From an uncultured Verrucomicrobiota bacterium (lineage in GTDB: Bacteria > Verrucomicrobiota > Verrucomicrobiia > Limisphaerales > JADLHS01): DNA of 64,000 nt. Of the stretch, positions 42,276 through 52,001 are shown piece after piece. The stretch is taken from assembly GCA_903828255.1 (NCBI GenBank), contig CAIKLQ010000501.1:28064-92063 (forward strand), read 5' to 3'. How positions within the stretch are numbered: position 1 is the first letter of the stretch; each line of letters opens with the position of its first letter. Under the pieces are notes generated by a model, which saw only the letters and a program-made list of their open reading frames with translations, was not told the DNA's origin and did not search any database. The translations under genes were made by a program, and so were the position numbers.

Positions 42276-44957
42276 ATGAACTTACTTCCTCCCGGCAGCC
42301 CCGTAAATCACGCCACATTTGGTCGCGGAGTGGTCGAGTATTCCAAGGGCGAGACCACGCTGGTTCGCTTCTCCCGCGGCATCGAGGAATGCCTCACCCG
42401 CGAGCTGACTTATTTGCGCTCAGCGGCCGACAGCTACCTTCAAGGCCTGCCCGGGCATGCCTCCACCGTCGCACTGCGCTTGCTTGGTGAGTCCATTCGC
42501 GCGGTCAATGACACTTGGGGAGTTTTCTCACCCAGCCGCATCGATTTGTATCCCCACCAGCTTTGGGTCTGCCGCAAGGTCACCGAGCACTGGCCTGTCC
42601 GCTGGGTAGTTGCTGATGACGTTGGCTTGGGTAAGACGATCGAGGCCGGTCTGATTCTTTGGCGGTTGTTTCACCTTGGTTTAATTCGCCGCCTCCTCAT
42701 CCTTTGTCCCGCCTCGTTGGTGCAGCAGTGGCAGGAACGACTGTTCACCATGTTTGACATTCGAATGGCCCAATACGATCCCGAGCTCGATTCAACACGG
42801 GTCGATTTCTGGAAACTTAACCCCCACGTGGTCGCTTCCTTCCACACCTTGCGCGAGGACCGCGATGGCCGACATGATCGCATGCTTCAAACCGACCCAT
42901 GGGATCTCATCATTGTGGACGAGGCGCACCACCTCAATGTGGACGAGCAGGCCGGCATGACCCTCGCGCATCGCCTCATCAAAAAATTGCAGGATGCCGA
43001 CCGGCTCCAGTCGCTGCTGCTGTTCACGGGCACTCCGCATCGCGGCAAGCACTACGGCTTTCTCGCCCTCATGTCGCTTGTGCGTCCCGATCTATTTGAT
43101 CCACGCCGCCCCGTTGAGCCGCAATTGGCTCTCTTGCCCAAGGCGCTCGTGCGCAACAATAAGTATCACGTCACCAACCTGCGCGGGGAGCGTTTGTTTC
43201 AAGAACCCCAAGTCAGCAACATCCCTTATCACTACAACCCGGAGGAGGCCGCATTCTACCAGATGATGACGGACTTCATCGCCACTGGCCGCGCGTATGC
43301 CACCGGCCTTCAGGGCGACCGGGGCCGCACCGTTATGCTGGTCCTGATTGCGCTCCAAAAACTCGCCTCCAGTTCTGTCGCGGCAGTCCGCAGCGCATTG
43401 CAGAAACGTCTTGCCAAGTTACGCGTGATTTCCTCCAACGTGCAGCGCCTCGTGCCGCCCGCCACCGACGCCACCCGGCGGCTCGAACGCTTCAGTGATG
43501 ACCCTGATTCACTAAACCCAGTTGTGGAGGACGAGATTGCCACGCTTTACCTGGAGCTGATGAAAAACGAGTGCGAGCGTCTTGCCGAATTAATCGCCGC
43601 AGCAGACCGGGTTGTCATTGAAACCAAGATCGCGACCATCATCGCTCACGTCCGCCAGCTCCCCCCCGGCGAATCGGTTCTATTTTTCACGGAATACAAG
43701 GTCACTCAGGCCCTGCTGCTAGCCGCGCTCTGGCGCGAGTTCGGCACGGAGAGTGCCTCATTTATCAATGGCGATGAGGCGCTGCCGGCCGTGTTGACGC
43801 CTTCCGGAACTTTGCGCGACCTCCGTGAATCACGCGAATCGGCCAAGGATCGGTTCAATTCAGGCGCAGTTCGTTTCCTAATTTCCACCGAGGCGGCGGG
43901 CGAAGGCATAGACCTTCAGGAGCACTGTTCGCGCCTGATCCACGTTGATCTTCCTTGGAATCCCATGCGCCTCCACCAACGCGTGGGGCGACTGAATCGC
44001 ATTGGACAGCGCGACATCGTCAAGGTGATGCTCTTTCAGAATCCGGACACGGTTGAGTCGCGCATATGGGCACTCCTGAACGAGAAACTTGAGCGTATCC
44101 GCCGCTCCATTAACGCGGTTGCCGAAGAGCCGGAGGATTTGCACCAACTCGTCCTAGGCATCGCTCGCCCCGGCATGTTGGATGCCGTGTTCTCGACGGC
44201 CGATCAGGTGCCGCGCGCCAAATTGGAGGAATGGTTCGACCAGCAGACTGGACAAATGGGCGGCGAGGATGCGGTTCGCGTGGTTCAGGACTTGTTGGGG
44301 CACGCACAGCATTTTGATTTCGCTCAGGTCTCTGAAAAAGTGCCCAAGCTCGACTTGCCGGACTTGTCGCCTTTTTTCCGCCTCGCTCTGCGCTACAACC
44401 GGCGTCAGGTCACAGAGGCCGGGGGCATGCTCGCCTTCAAGACGCCCGATTCCTGGCAACGCACGCCGGGCATCAAACCCCGTTACGAGGACGCTCATTT
44501 TGAGCGCCGCCCGCCTTCTCAGAAAAAGGGCACGATCCTCGGCATTGGCAGCCGGGTCTTCGACGCGGCATTGGCACAGGCGTGTCAGTTGACGGATTCC
44601 TACGGCGTGTCCCACCACGGGGAAACCTCCGGCCTGTTGTTCGTCTTCCGGACCTATGATCGAATCACGGGAAATCCCGCCCAACCCAAATCTATTGTCC
44701 TCGGAGTCGTTCAGGAAAGAGACAAGTTTCGGTTGCTCAAGGATTGGCAAGTTCTGCAATCATTGAATGCGATCACCATTGAGATCAAGCCTGGGAGCAT
44801 TGAAGATAATCCAACGGCAAACATTCCTCCCGGAGATCAGTCAGCATTAGACCAAGCCGAGACGGTCGCCCGTGCCGCCCTCCCAACTCTTGATCTGCCT
44901 TTCCGCCAGCCTGAGCTGGAATTGCTCGGAATCATTTCGCGGCCTAGTTCCACATGA
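42276..44957 (+). CDS. SNF2-type helicase paired with the sacsin-like ATPase
   Basis: This is an 893-residue protein. The N-terminal ~50 residues (GSPVNHATFGRGVVEYSKGETTL) form a small barrel-like module that differs from that of the 21084 helicase. SNF2 motifs are ADDVGLGKT (~113-121), LILCPASLVQQWQER, DLIIVDEAHHL, LFTGTPHRG, and then ISTEAAGEGIDLQEH and LHQRVGRLNRIGQ in the second lobe. The C-terminal ~200 residues (KLDLPDLSPFFRLALRYN and after) are specific to this family. Its role is probably DNA translocation that feeds or is gated by the sacsin protein. The TGA overlaps the ATG of a 10-codon ORF (44954). Confidence 0.88.
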   Translation: MNLLPPGSPVNHATFGRGVVEYSKGETTLVRFSRGIEECLTRELTYLRSAADSYLQGLPGHASTVALRLLGESIRAVNDTWGVFSPSRIDLYPHQLWVCRKVTEHWPVRWVVADDVGLGKTIEAGLILWRLFHLGLIRRLLILCPASLVQQWQERLFTMFDIRMAQYDPELDSTRVDFWKLNPHVVASFHTLREDRDGRHDRMLQTDPWDLIIVDEAHHLNVDEQAGMTLAHRLIKKLQDADRLQSLLLFTGTPHRGKHYGFLALMSLVRPDLFDPRRPVEPQLALLPKALVRNNKYHVTNLRGERLFQEPQVSNIPYHYNPEEAAFYQMMTDFIATGRAYATGLQGDRGRTVMLVLIALQKLASSSVAAVRSALQKRLAKLRVISSNVQRLVPPATDATRRLERFSDDPDSLNPVVEDEIATLYLELMKNECERLAELIAAADRVVIETKIATIIAHVRQLPPGESVLFFTEYKVTQALLLAALWREFGTESASFINGDEALPAVLTPSGTLRDLRESRESAKDRFNSGAVRFLISTEAAGEGIDLQEHCSRLIHVDLPWNPMRLHQRVGRLNRIGQRDIVKVMLFQNPDTVESRIWALLNEKLERIRRSINAVAEEPEDLHQLVLGIARPGMLDAVFSTADQVPRAKLEEWFDQQTGQMGGEDAVRVVQDLLGHAQHFDFAQVSEKVPKLDLPDLSPFFRLALRYNRRQVTEAGGMLAFKTPDSWQRTPGIKPRYEDAHFERRPPSQKKGTILGIGSRVFDAALAQACQLTDSYGVSHHGETSGLLFVFRTYDRITGNPAQPKSIVLGVVQERDKFRLLKDWQVLQSLNAITIEIKPGSIEDNPTANIPPGDQSALDQAETVARAALPTLDLPFRQPELELLGIISRPSST

Positions 44958-44986
44958 AAGAAGAATTTATGACCAAACCCGCCTAG
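44954..44986 (+). other. 10-codon ORF overlapping the helicase stop, possible scar
   Basis: ATG 44954 overlaps TGA 44955-44957, and the frame MKEEFMTKPA ends at TAG 44984. The overlap style equals that of genuine neighbours in the island, but the frame stops at once and the RloC-like gene starts 22 bases later. This suggests the beginning of a former third gene of the sacsin module, cut off when the next cassette joined. Confidence 0.35.
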
Positions 44987-45008
44987 TGAATCTGACAAAA
45001 ACCATCTT

Positions 45009-47615
45009 ATGTCTATTCTTCAAGAAATCCTGACTTGGTCTGAAAGTTTGCCCACTTGGCAAAGTGACGCCATCGCGCGCCTATTCGCAAAGGGAGTAAT
45101 TGCGGATGAGGATTTAGATGACCTCTTCGCACTGCTCAAGTTGGAATATGGCATACCAGATCCGCAGGGTAGAACGGCTAAGAAGTTGAGCGCTGACCAA
45201 ATCCCATCGGTAGCTGCAAACAACACGCAGGTGAAAGTCTTGGCGATAAAAAATCTTCTACATGTTAACAGAATTGCAGCAAAACAACGCCTACCTTTTG
45301 CTGCCACTGGTCTTACGGTGATTTATGGGGATAACGGTTCAGGAAAGTCTGGTTATTCCCGCGTTCTCAAACGTGCCTGTCGAGCACGCGACCAGAGCGA
45401 ATCAATTCATCCAAACGCCTTCTTGCCAGCAGATCAAATTGGTAATGCAGAGGCCACGTTTGAGATCGCAGTTGATGGCGTCACCAAGGAGGTCGGCTGG
45501 GTTAATGGCAAAGCTGGCGATCCGGTGCTTTCTTCCCTGGCAGTTTTTGATACGTGCTGTGCAAGAAGCTATTTGGATGATGAAGGCGATTACGCCTACG
45601 TGCCTTATGGTTTGGATATTTTGGAAGGACTTGCAGGTGCCTGCAAGAAGCTCAAATTAAAGATCGAAGCGGAGCAGGCTCAGTCCATTGCCGACACGAC
45701 TACTTTTGCAGATTTATCTGGTGATACTTCTGTCGGTCGGATCATCGTGACCCTCTCCCGTAACACCAAGCCAGAACAAATTACGGCCTTGGCGACAATG
45801 ACGCCTGAAGAGGAGCTCAAACACGGGGAACTCGATAGAAGCCTCAAGGAAGTTAACCCAAAGGACAAGGCAAAGCAGTTGCGGCTGGGTGCGAGTCGCA
45901 TAGCGCGACTTTCGACAAGCGTCATTCAAAAGCTCGCAATCGTTGACGATACTGCCGTTACCAAGCTTCGCGGCCTTGTAGATGCCTACCAAGCCGCACA
46001 AACGGCGGCGGCATTGGCTGCAAAAAAGTTCACGGAGGATGCCAGTCTGCTGCCCGGCACCGGTGGCGACGCATGGAAGGAACTCTTCGAAGCGGCGCGC
46101 AAGTTCTCCGTGGTGGCCTATCCAGGGAAGAAATTTCCGGAATTGGGCGACACACAATGCCCTCTTTGCCAGCAGCCTCTCACCGAAGGTGCAGAGCGGT
46201 TGCTCCGTTTTGAGAAATTTGTGCAACAGGAGGCCGAAACAATAGCAAAGGCGCGGCATAAAGCTTTGGCAGAGGCGCAGGGTATTTTTGCCGGGCAGTC
46301 TGTCTCGCTGGGAATGGACGATGAGTTGCTAGCGGAAATCACTGCGTTGGACGCATTGCTTTCATCGGACACAAAAGCCATTGAGACGGCTCTCTCCTGC
46401 CGTTATGCCAAAATTAAGGCAGCGATTAGTTCAGGGGAATGGGACAAAGTTGAAGCACTGCCGCCCAGCTCCGCAGCACGACTCCAAGCGTTAGCGGACG
46501 GGCTTAATCAGAATGCGGAAACATTGGACAAGATGACGGATGAAAAGGCACGTGCGGAACTGCAAGCGCAGTTTAAGGAGCTTGGGGATCGAATGCGACT
46601 TGCCAAGGTCAAATCGGCGGTCTTGACGGCGATTGAACGTCTCAACCGTCAGGCAAAACTGACCCAATGCCTATTGGCGGTGAAGACAAACGCTATTTCA
46701 ATCAAGGCTTCGGACCTAACTGAGAAGGTCGTGTCGAAGGAATTGGCATCTGCGCTCAACCAAGAGTTCAAGAATCTCGGGGTGGGGACACTTCAAGTGA
46801 GTCTGAAGAGCCGCGCGGACAAAGGGAAAGCCATTCACAAACTGAAGCTAGACGTCCCGCAAGCCAAGACGCCAGGGGACATTCTCAGCGAGGGCGAACA
46901 ACGGGCCATTGCCATCGGCTCCTTCCTCGCCGAAGTCACCATCGGCGGCGGTTCTGGTGGGGTTGTTTTTGATGACCCTGTGTCGTCATTGGATCATAAA
47001 CGGCGTGAGCGCGTTGCGAAGCGTTTGGCCCAAGAGGCTGCAAAACGGCAAGTCATCATTTTCACCCACGACCTATATTTTCTAAATCTATTGGTTGAAG
47101 AAGCCGGGAATGCGGGTGTGCCCTTCGAGACACAGAGCGTAATGAGACGGGCAGAGGGTTTTGGAGTCGCTGATTCGGACTTGCCATTTGAGGGTATGAA
47201 TACCAAGGCGCGGGTCGGATATCTGCGCAACCGACAGCAGGCAATCCAAACGGTTCATAAATCCGGGGATGAGTTGGAGCATCGCAAACAAACAGCTGAT
47301 GCATATCGGCAGCTGCGGATTGCCTGGGAACGCGCTGTCGAGGAAATCTTATTGCGTTCAGTGGTTTTGCGTTTTCGCAAGGGTATCGAAACTCAACGGT
47401 TAAAGGAGGTCGTTGTGGATAACGACGACTACGCGACTATCGACTCCTGGATGTCGAAGTGTTCCAATTATGCCCACGATCAAGCCCTCTTGGGTGGCAC
47501 AGACGTTCCTGAGCCAGCTGAATTATTGGCTGACATTAATGCACTAGACGAATGGCGCACGAAAACCGAAAAGCGTGCTGGCGAAGTGGCGAAGGTAAGG
47601 AAGGCCGGCAAATAA
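45009..47615 (+). CDS. RloC/PrrC-like ATPase, putative anticodon nuclease
   Basis: This 868-residue ABC/SMC-like ATPase belongs to the AAA_13 group. Walker A is YGDNGSGKSG (~residues 106-115), a zinc-hook motif CPLCQQPL lies in the coiled-coil middle (Cys384, Cys387), the ABC signature is LSEGEQRA (626-633) and Walker B is VVFDDPVSSLDH. This is the RloC layout: ATPase halves around a zinc hook. The C-terminal domain has RIAWE (Arg770-x3-Glu774) and SNYAHD (His823), which fits the Arg-x3-Glu...His catalytic triad of PrrC/RloC anticodon nucleases; spacing to His is longer than in PrrC. If correct, it would cut tRNA on sensing DNA damage or a blocked restriction system. It is a separate cassette in the island. 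Confidence 0.72.
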   Translation: MSILQEILTWSESLPTWQSDAIARLFAKGVIADEDLDDLFALLKLEYGIPDPQGRTAKKLSADQIPSVAANNTQVKVLAIKNLLHVNRIAAKQRLPFAATGLTVIYGDNGSGKSGYSRVLKRACRARDQSESIHPNAFLPADQIGNAEATFEIAVDGVTKEVGWVNGKAGDPVLSSLAVFDTCCARSYLDDEGDYAYVPYGLDILEGLAGACKKLKLKIEAEQAQSIADTTTFADLSGDTSVGRIIVTLSRNTKPEQITALATMTPEEELKHGELDRSLKEVNPKDKAKQLRLGASRIARLSTSVIQKLAIVDDTAVTKLRGLVDAYQAAQTAAALAAKKFTEDASLLPGTGGDAWKELFEAARKFSVVAYPGKKFPELGDTQCPLCQQPLTEGAERLLRFEKFVQQEAETIAKARHKALAEAQGIFAGQSVSLGMDDELLAEITALDALLSSDTKAIETALSCRYAKIKAAISSGEWDKVEALPPSSAARLQALADGLNQNAETLDKMTDEKARAELQAQFKELGDRMRLAKVKSAVLTAIERLNRQAKLTQCLLAVKTNAISIKASDLTEKVVSKELASALNQEFKNLGVGTLQVSLKSRADKGKAIHKLKLDVPQAKTPGDILSEGEQRAIAIGSFLAEVTIGGGSGGVVFDDPVSSLDHKRRERVAKRLAQEAAKRQVIIFTHDLYFLNLLVEEAGNAGVPFETQSVMRRAEGFGVADSDLPFEGMNTKARVGYLRNRQQAIQTVHKSGDELEHRKQTADAYRQLRIAWERAVEEILLRSVVLRFRKGIETQRLKEVVVDNDDYATIDSWMSKCSNYAHDQALLGGTDVPEPAELLADINALDEWRTKTEKRAGEVAKVRKAGK

Positions 47616-47627
47616 AAACTCAGCCAC

Positions 47628-49001
47628 ATGAGAATTTACCACGCAGCTGACATTCATTTGGGACGAAGGCGGCTAGACGGCCGGTTGCCGGATGATGACT
47701 TCGTTGCCGCATTTCGGTTTATTGGCGAGGAGGCCATCCGCGAAAAGGCTGACGTGTTTCTTCTCGCCGGGGATTTATTTGACCGCCCCCAAGTAGAACC
47801 TCCCCATTTGCGGCAAGCTCAGGAAGTTCTTCGACTGCTCAAGAGCGCGGGCATCCCGGTGATCGCTATCGAGGGGAATCACGATAAGCAATTTGTGAAT
47901 ACCGATGCCCCGACCTGGGTGAGGTTTTTGGCGGAAGACGACCTCTTGATGCTGCTTCGCCCCGAGTTTCACGCAGAGGGTGTTCGATTGAATGAGTGGA
48001 ACGCCGAGTCCCGCACTGGCGCGTGGTTAGAAATCGGTGGCGTGCGGTTTGTGGGTGCAGGTTATCTTGGCGCAGCAACCCCGAACAAGGTCCGGCAGAT
48101 CATTGATCAAATACCGGCTGGGAAGACACAAGTGCTGCTATTGCATGCAGGCCCAGAATATTTTGTGGGCGAAGGGGGTGGATTCAGCAAAGAGGACCTC
48201 CAGATGCTTGAAGACAAGGTGTGCTACCTCGCGTTGGGGCACATCCACAAACCTATGCTTTATGGCGGATGGGCCTGCAATCCCGGGTCGCCCGAAAATT
48301 GCGACTTGCGGGAGGCAGGTTATTCCTGTGGGAAGGATGGAAAACCGGTCGGGCGCGGTTATGCCGTGCTGGAAATTGATCTCAACCGTCCCGATCAGCC
48401 GGTTTCTTTGGAAATCCGCTCGAATCCCCGGCGGCCATGTTTGCGGGTGGAACTGGATTGCACCGTTTTTGGCAACAAAACGAAGAACGGTGCCGATGCC
48501 TTCATGTCGGCTGCGATTAAGGCCATTAAGGAATGCAACCCAGATAAGTTCGCCGTGATCGAAATCATGCTCACGGGAAGTTTGAACCTTAACCGCATCG
48601 CCCTAGATTTGAACAAGGCGGCGCTGGAAATCGCTGAGCAAGCCAGCGTCTTCGCCGTGGCGATTGACACAACTCGTCTGAATATCGGAAATGGCTTCGC
48701 TGCTGGAGGTGCGGTTGGTGCGGATTTATTACCGCGTGATGAACTGGAGCGACGGGCCATATTGCAGTTGGTAGATAATCAACCACTCTGGGGATTGTCT
48801 GAAGAACGTCAGGCATTCGCCGATTTGTTTTATGAATTGAAGGAGCTCGTGCGTGGAGGGCAAACGGGCGAAGCGATAGCCGGCCAGATTGGCATGTCTC
48901 CGCTCATCGAAAAAGTTCGTGTGGCCGGTGCCACCCCCCCGCCGGTTTTGCCACCGCAAATTCCTGGAGAACCGGTTGTCGCCACGGAGGGTATCCAATG
49001 A
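47628..49001 (+). CDS. sbcD: SbcD/Mre11-like phosphoesterase
   Basis: This 457-residue protein has all metallophosphoesterase motifs: ADIHLG (Asp8, His10), LLAGDLFDRPQ, IEGNHDKQ, LLLHAGPE and LALGHIHKP. Mre11-family nucleases degrade or process DNA ends with two Mn ions and work with SbcC/Rad50. A second half (residues ~260-457) is capped by a domain with RSNPRRPCLRVELDC and a Pro-rich tail. Its TGA overlaps the ATG of the SbcC-like gene, so they form the usual pair. The copy in a defence island suggests a specialised end-processing role rather than the housekeeping one. Confidence 0.85.
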   Translation: MRIYHAADIHLGRRRLDGRLPDDDFVAAFRFIGEEAIREKADVFLLAGDLFDRPQVEPPHLRQAQEVLRLLKSAGIPVIAIEGNHDKQFVNTDAPTWVRFLAEDDLLMLLRPEFHAEGVRLNEWNAESRTGAWLEIGGVRFVGAGYLGAATPNKVRQIIDQIPAGKTQVLLLHAGPEYFVGEGGGFSKEDLQMLEDKVCYLALGHIHKPMLYGGWACNPGSPENCDLREAGYSCGKDGKPVGRGYAVLEIDLNRPDQPVSLEIRSNPRRPCLRVELDCTVFGNKTKNGADAFMSAAIKAIKECNPDKFAVIEIMLTGSLNLNRIALDLNKAALEIAEQASVFAVAIDTTRLNIGNGFAAGGAVGADLLPRDELERRAILQLVDNQPLWGLSEERQAFADLFYELKELVRGGQTGEAIAGQIGMSPLIEKVRVAGATPPPVLPPQIPGEPVVATEGIQ

Positions 49002-51955
49002 TTATCCAGTCCATACGCCTAAAAAACATCAAGTCCTATGGCGAAGGCCCGAGCGGAACCGGTGTCACGATAGGTTTCGAGAATGGCGTCAACCTCGTGG
49101 CCGGTCGCAATGGGCACGGCAAGACGACGTTGATTGAGAGCATTGGCTATGCGCTGTTCCTGACCGAACCGCAGTTCGAGGAGAATTTCCAAATCGAAAC
49201 ATATTTTCTCAGTTACGGGGCCAAGGAGGGCGAGATCGATGTGACGTTCAGTTGCGAGGGCGACTCTTATCGCATCGAACGTGCTGTTGGAAAACAAACC
49301 AAGCGACGCTCCAAAGTGATTCAGTTGAGCGATAAAAGCATTTGTGCCGAAGGCGACCAGGAAGTGTCTGCGTTTCTTTGCCGGCTCTTAAAATTCCCAG
49401 ACCCGGGCCATCTGTCCGAGATTTTTTGCAAGTTGGTGGGTGTGAAACAAGGCCGATTGGCCTGGCCTTTTGACTCCAAGCCTGCCGAAGCCAAACGCTA
49501 TTTCGAGCCCCTGTTGGAGGTGGATGTTTTCCGCGATTGCTTCGACCGATTAAAAGGCGCGGTCGATACATTTGAGGTCCAGCGTGGGGAGCATATGACG
49601 AGACAGGCTGCCATTAACGAACGCATCAAGGAAAGGTCGAACAGCCCTCAAATACTTGAAAGTGCTCAGCAAACAGTGGCTACCATGACAACCACTCTTG
49701 CGGAGGCTGGTAAGGATCGCGACGTGGCGCTGGCCTTGAAAGATCAGTTGGAGATCTCCGGCAAGGCGGTCGAGTCTTCACATACCGCCCTGAATTCGAC
49801 CAACCAAAAGGCTGGCCATGCCAAGACCCTTCGCGAGGCCGGCGAGAAACAGCTCGATGAATCCAAGTCCGCAGTGAAGGTTTTGGCGGATAATGATGCG
49901 GCCCACAAAGCGCATGTCGATGCCGTTCAGACTCTTGTTCAGTTGGAACTTTCGAGAGAGAAAAGCGATACCTTAAAGCAAAGCCGTGACATTGCCGAAA
50001 AGGCGCGCGTTGCCCATCAAGCCAAGTCCGTGGCCGCGCGCGAGCAGGCTAAGGAGTTTGGTTTGCAGGTTGGAGTGAAGCAAAAAGATGCTCGGGGTCT
50101 GGTTGGAAAAATCACTCCTTTGAAAATGAGCCTGGAGGCGTCAGCGGCAGTTTTTAAAACATCCGCAAAACAGGCTGAGGAGGCAGAGGTGCATCGCGAT
50201 ACGATTGGCGGATGCATTGAAGGGCTCGACAGTTTGGTCAAGTCGCAGAATCGTGGCGCGGTCACGATAGCGCGTCTTTCTAAGGATATTTCTGGCTGGG
50301 ACGGCACCAAGTTGAAGGCTGCCGAGAAAGCCGGATCATCAGCCGCCAAAGCGTTGAAAGATGCCGACGCCAAACTAACCAAGGCTGAGCAGCGCCATGC
50401 GACACTGAAAGATCAACTCGAAGAAATTGGGGGCGGGATTTGTCCGTTCCTAAAAGAGAAGTGCCGACAGTTTGATCCTTCCAAAGTGCGGGCTGATTTG
50501 GAACAACAGAAACTGGCCATAAAGTTATTGGAAAAGGAATCTGAACAGAGCGGAAAAGCCCATCAAAAAGCAGAACAGGCGCTTGGGGAACTCAGGACTG
50601 CCCACGGGAAAATTTCCGGAATGGAAACCGAGTTAAATGAAGCTCTTGAGAGCTACCGTGACGAGCTTGAAAGTTTAACGTCGGATGAAGCTGTGGCGTC
50701 TTATGAATGGCTGCTGGCTTGGGAGACTCAGCTGACCGCCATGCCCACAGCATCGAAACTCTCACCCAAAAAACTTGATCCGGCCAAGGTTGTTAATCTC
50801 CAAGAGCAAATGGCAACCTTTGTCAGCGAGGCGAAAGCATGGTGGGAGAAAACAAGCGGCGCGATCAAGACGCGCATCAAGGCATTCAATGACGAGGCGA
50901 AGACTCGCAACGCAGAAGAATCCACTCTCAGTCAATATTCTGAACAATTGATTCGGCTCAATACGGAGATTCAGGGTTTGTCGCAAAAAGCTGCCACAAA
51001 AGAGACCGAAGCCAAGCAACACGACAGCGAGGCAAAAAGTTTAGCCACACAGATTGAAAAGCTGGATGGAGATCTGAAACCCTTCGTCAATTTGGATGCC
51101 GATCTCAAACGTGAGCAATTGAAGCGTGATGTCAACCGTGTTGGTCATGAGCGCTATCTCGGTGCCAAGAAAATTGCTGACGATTTGCCGGCACGCCAAA
51201 CGCAGCTGACCAAATTGCTAGTTGAAGAGTCCACTACCCAACAAGCACTTTTGGCAGCGACGGCAGCAGTGAAGAAGGCCGAGCAGGATTTTGATCCAGA
51301 GAAACTGAAAACCGCCCGGGTAGATCATCAAATCAAACATGACCGCGCAACCTCTTTGCAGGTGAGTCTAACGGCCGAGAAAGAAAAGCTCGCGAAAGAG
51401 GAAAAGCGTTTCAAGGAGTGGGAGGAAGCTTGCAAGGAGCGCGAGCGGATTTCCAAAGAAATAGGTCGTTGTGAAGCGGCAATGGCAATCACCGAGCTGG
51501 CGCGTAAAACATTGCGCGACACCGCACCGGCTGTTGCCCAGCATTTGTGCAGCCGGATTGGCACCAGGGCGCAAGGTGTCTTCAATCAGATCAATTCTGC
51601 ACCCATCGAACTGGGATGGGATGCGGAACGTTACAGCCTGCGGGTCACCCCCGGCGACCGCCGCTTCGCAATGTTGTCCGGTGGCGAGCAAACCAAGCTC
51701 GCACTTGCGATGACGCTGGCAATGATTGAGGAATTCAGCGGTCTCCGGTTTTGTATTTTCGATGAGCCCACTTATGGCGTTGACGCGGACAGCCGCCACA
51801 AACTTGCAGATGCCATTCTTCAGGCCCAAGAGGCTGCTGGACTCGATCAACTCCTGCTGGTTTCCCATGACGACGCCTTCGAGGGCAAGATTGAGCATGC
51901 TATCCTTTTGGAAAAATCAGTAGGTCTGGGAACAGGTGTTGTTTTTACCCAATAA
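48998..51955 (+). CDS. sbcC: SbcC/Rad50-like ATPase
   Basis: This 985-residue SMC-like protein has Walker A GRNGHGKTTL (~residues 37-46), two long coiled coils, a C-terminal signature LSGGEQTKLALAM and Walker B FCIFDEPTYGVD. The hook region between the coils reads ICPFLKEKC (Cys482 and Cys489), i.e. C-x6-C instead of the standard C-x2-C Rad50 zinc hook. The ATPase should clamp DNA ends and control the nuclease encoded just upstream (ATGA overlap). The protein is near the usual SbcC length. Confidence 0.85.
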   Translation: MIIQSIRLKNIKSYGEGPSGTGVTIGFENGVNLVAGRNGHGKTTLIESIGYALFLTEPQFEENFQIETYFLSYGAKEGEIDVTFSCEGDSYRIERAVGKQTKRRSKVIQLSDKSICAEGDQEVSAFLCRLLKFPDPGHLSEIFCKLVGVKQGRLAWPFDSKPAEAKRYFEPLLEVDVFRDCFDRLKGAVDTFEVQRGEHMTRQAAINERIKERSNSPQILESAQQTVATMTTTLAEAGKDRDVALALKDQLEISGKAVESSHTALNSTNQKAGHAKTLREAGEKQLDESKSAVKVLADNDAAHKAHVDAVQTLVQLELSREKSDTLKQSRDIAEKARVAHQAKSVAAREQAKEFGLQVGVKQKDARGLVGKITPLKMSLEASAAVFKTSAKQAEEAEVHRDTIGGCIEGLDSLVKSQNRGAVTIARLSKDISGWDGTKLKAAEKAGSSAAKALKDADAKLTKAEQRHATLKDQLEEIGGGICPFLKEKCRQFDPSKVRADLEQQKLAIKLLEKESEQSGKAHQKAEQALGELRTAHGKISGMETELNEALESYRDELESLTSDEAVASYEWLLAWETQLTAMPTASKLSPKKLDPAKVVNLQEQMATFVSEAKAWWEKTSGAIKTRIKAFNDEAKTRNAEESTLSQYSEQLIRLNTEIQGLSQKAATKETEAKQHDSEAKSLATQIEKLDGDLKPFVNLDADLKREQLKRDVNRVGHERYLGAKKIADDLPARQTQLTKLLVEESTTQQALLAATAAVKKAEQDFDPEKLKTARVDHQIKHDRATSLQVSLTAEKEKLAKEEKRFKEWEEACKERERISKEIGRCEAAMAITELARKTLRDTAPAVAQHLCSRIGTRAQGVFNQINSAPIELGWDAERYSLRVTPGDRRFAMLSGGEQTKLALAMTLAMIEEFSGLRFCIFDEPTYGVDADSRHKLADAILQAQEAAGLDQLLLVSHDDAFEGKIEHAILLEKSVGLGTGVVFTQ

Positions 51956-52001
51956 ACCTTTACTGAAATGCGAATAAATTCAACGTGCCTCCCATGAAAT
52001 C

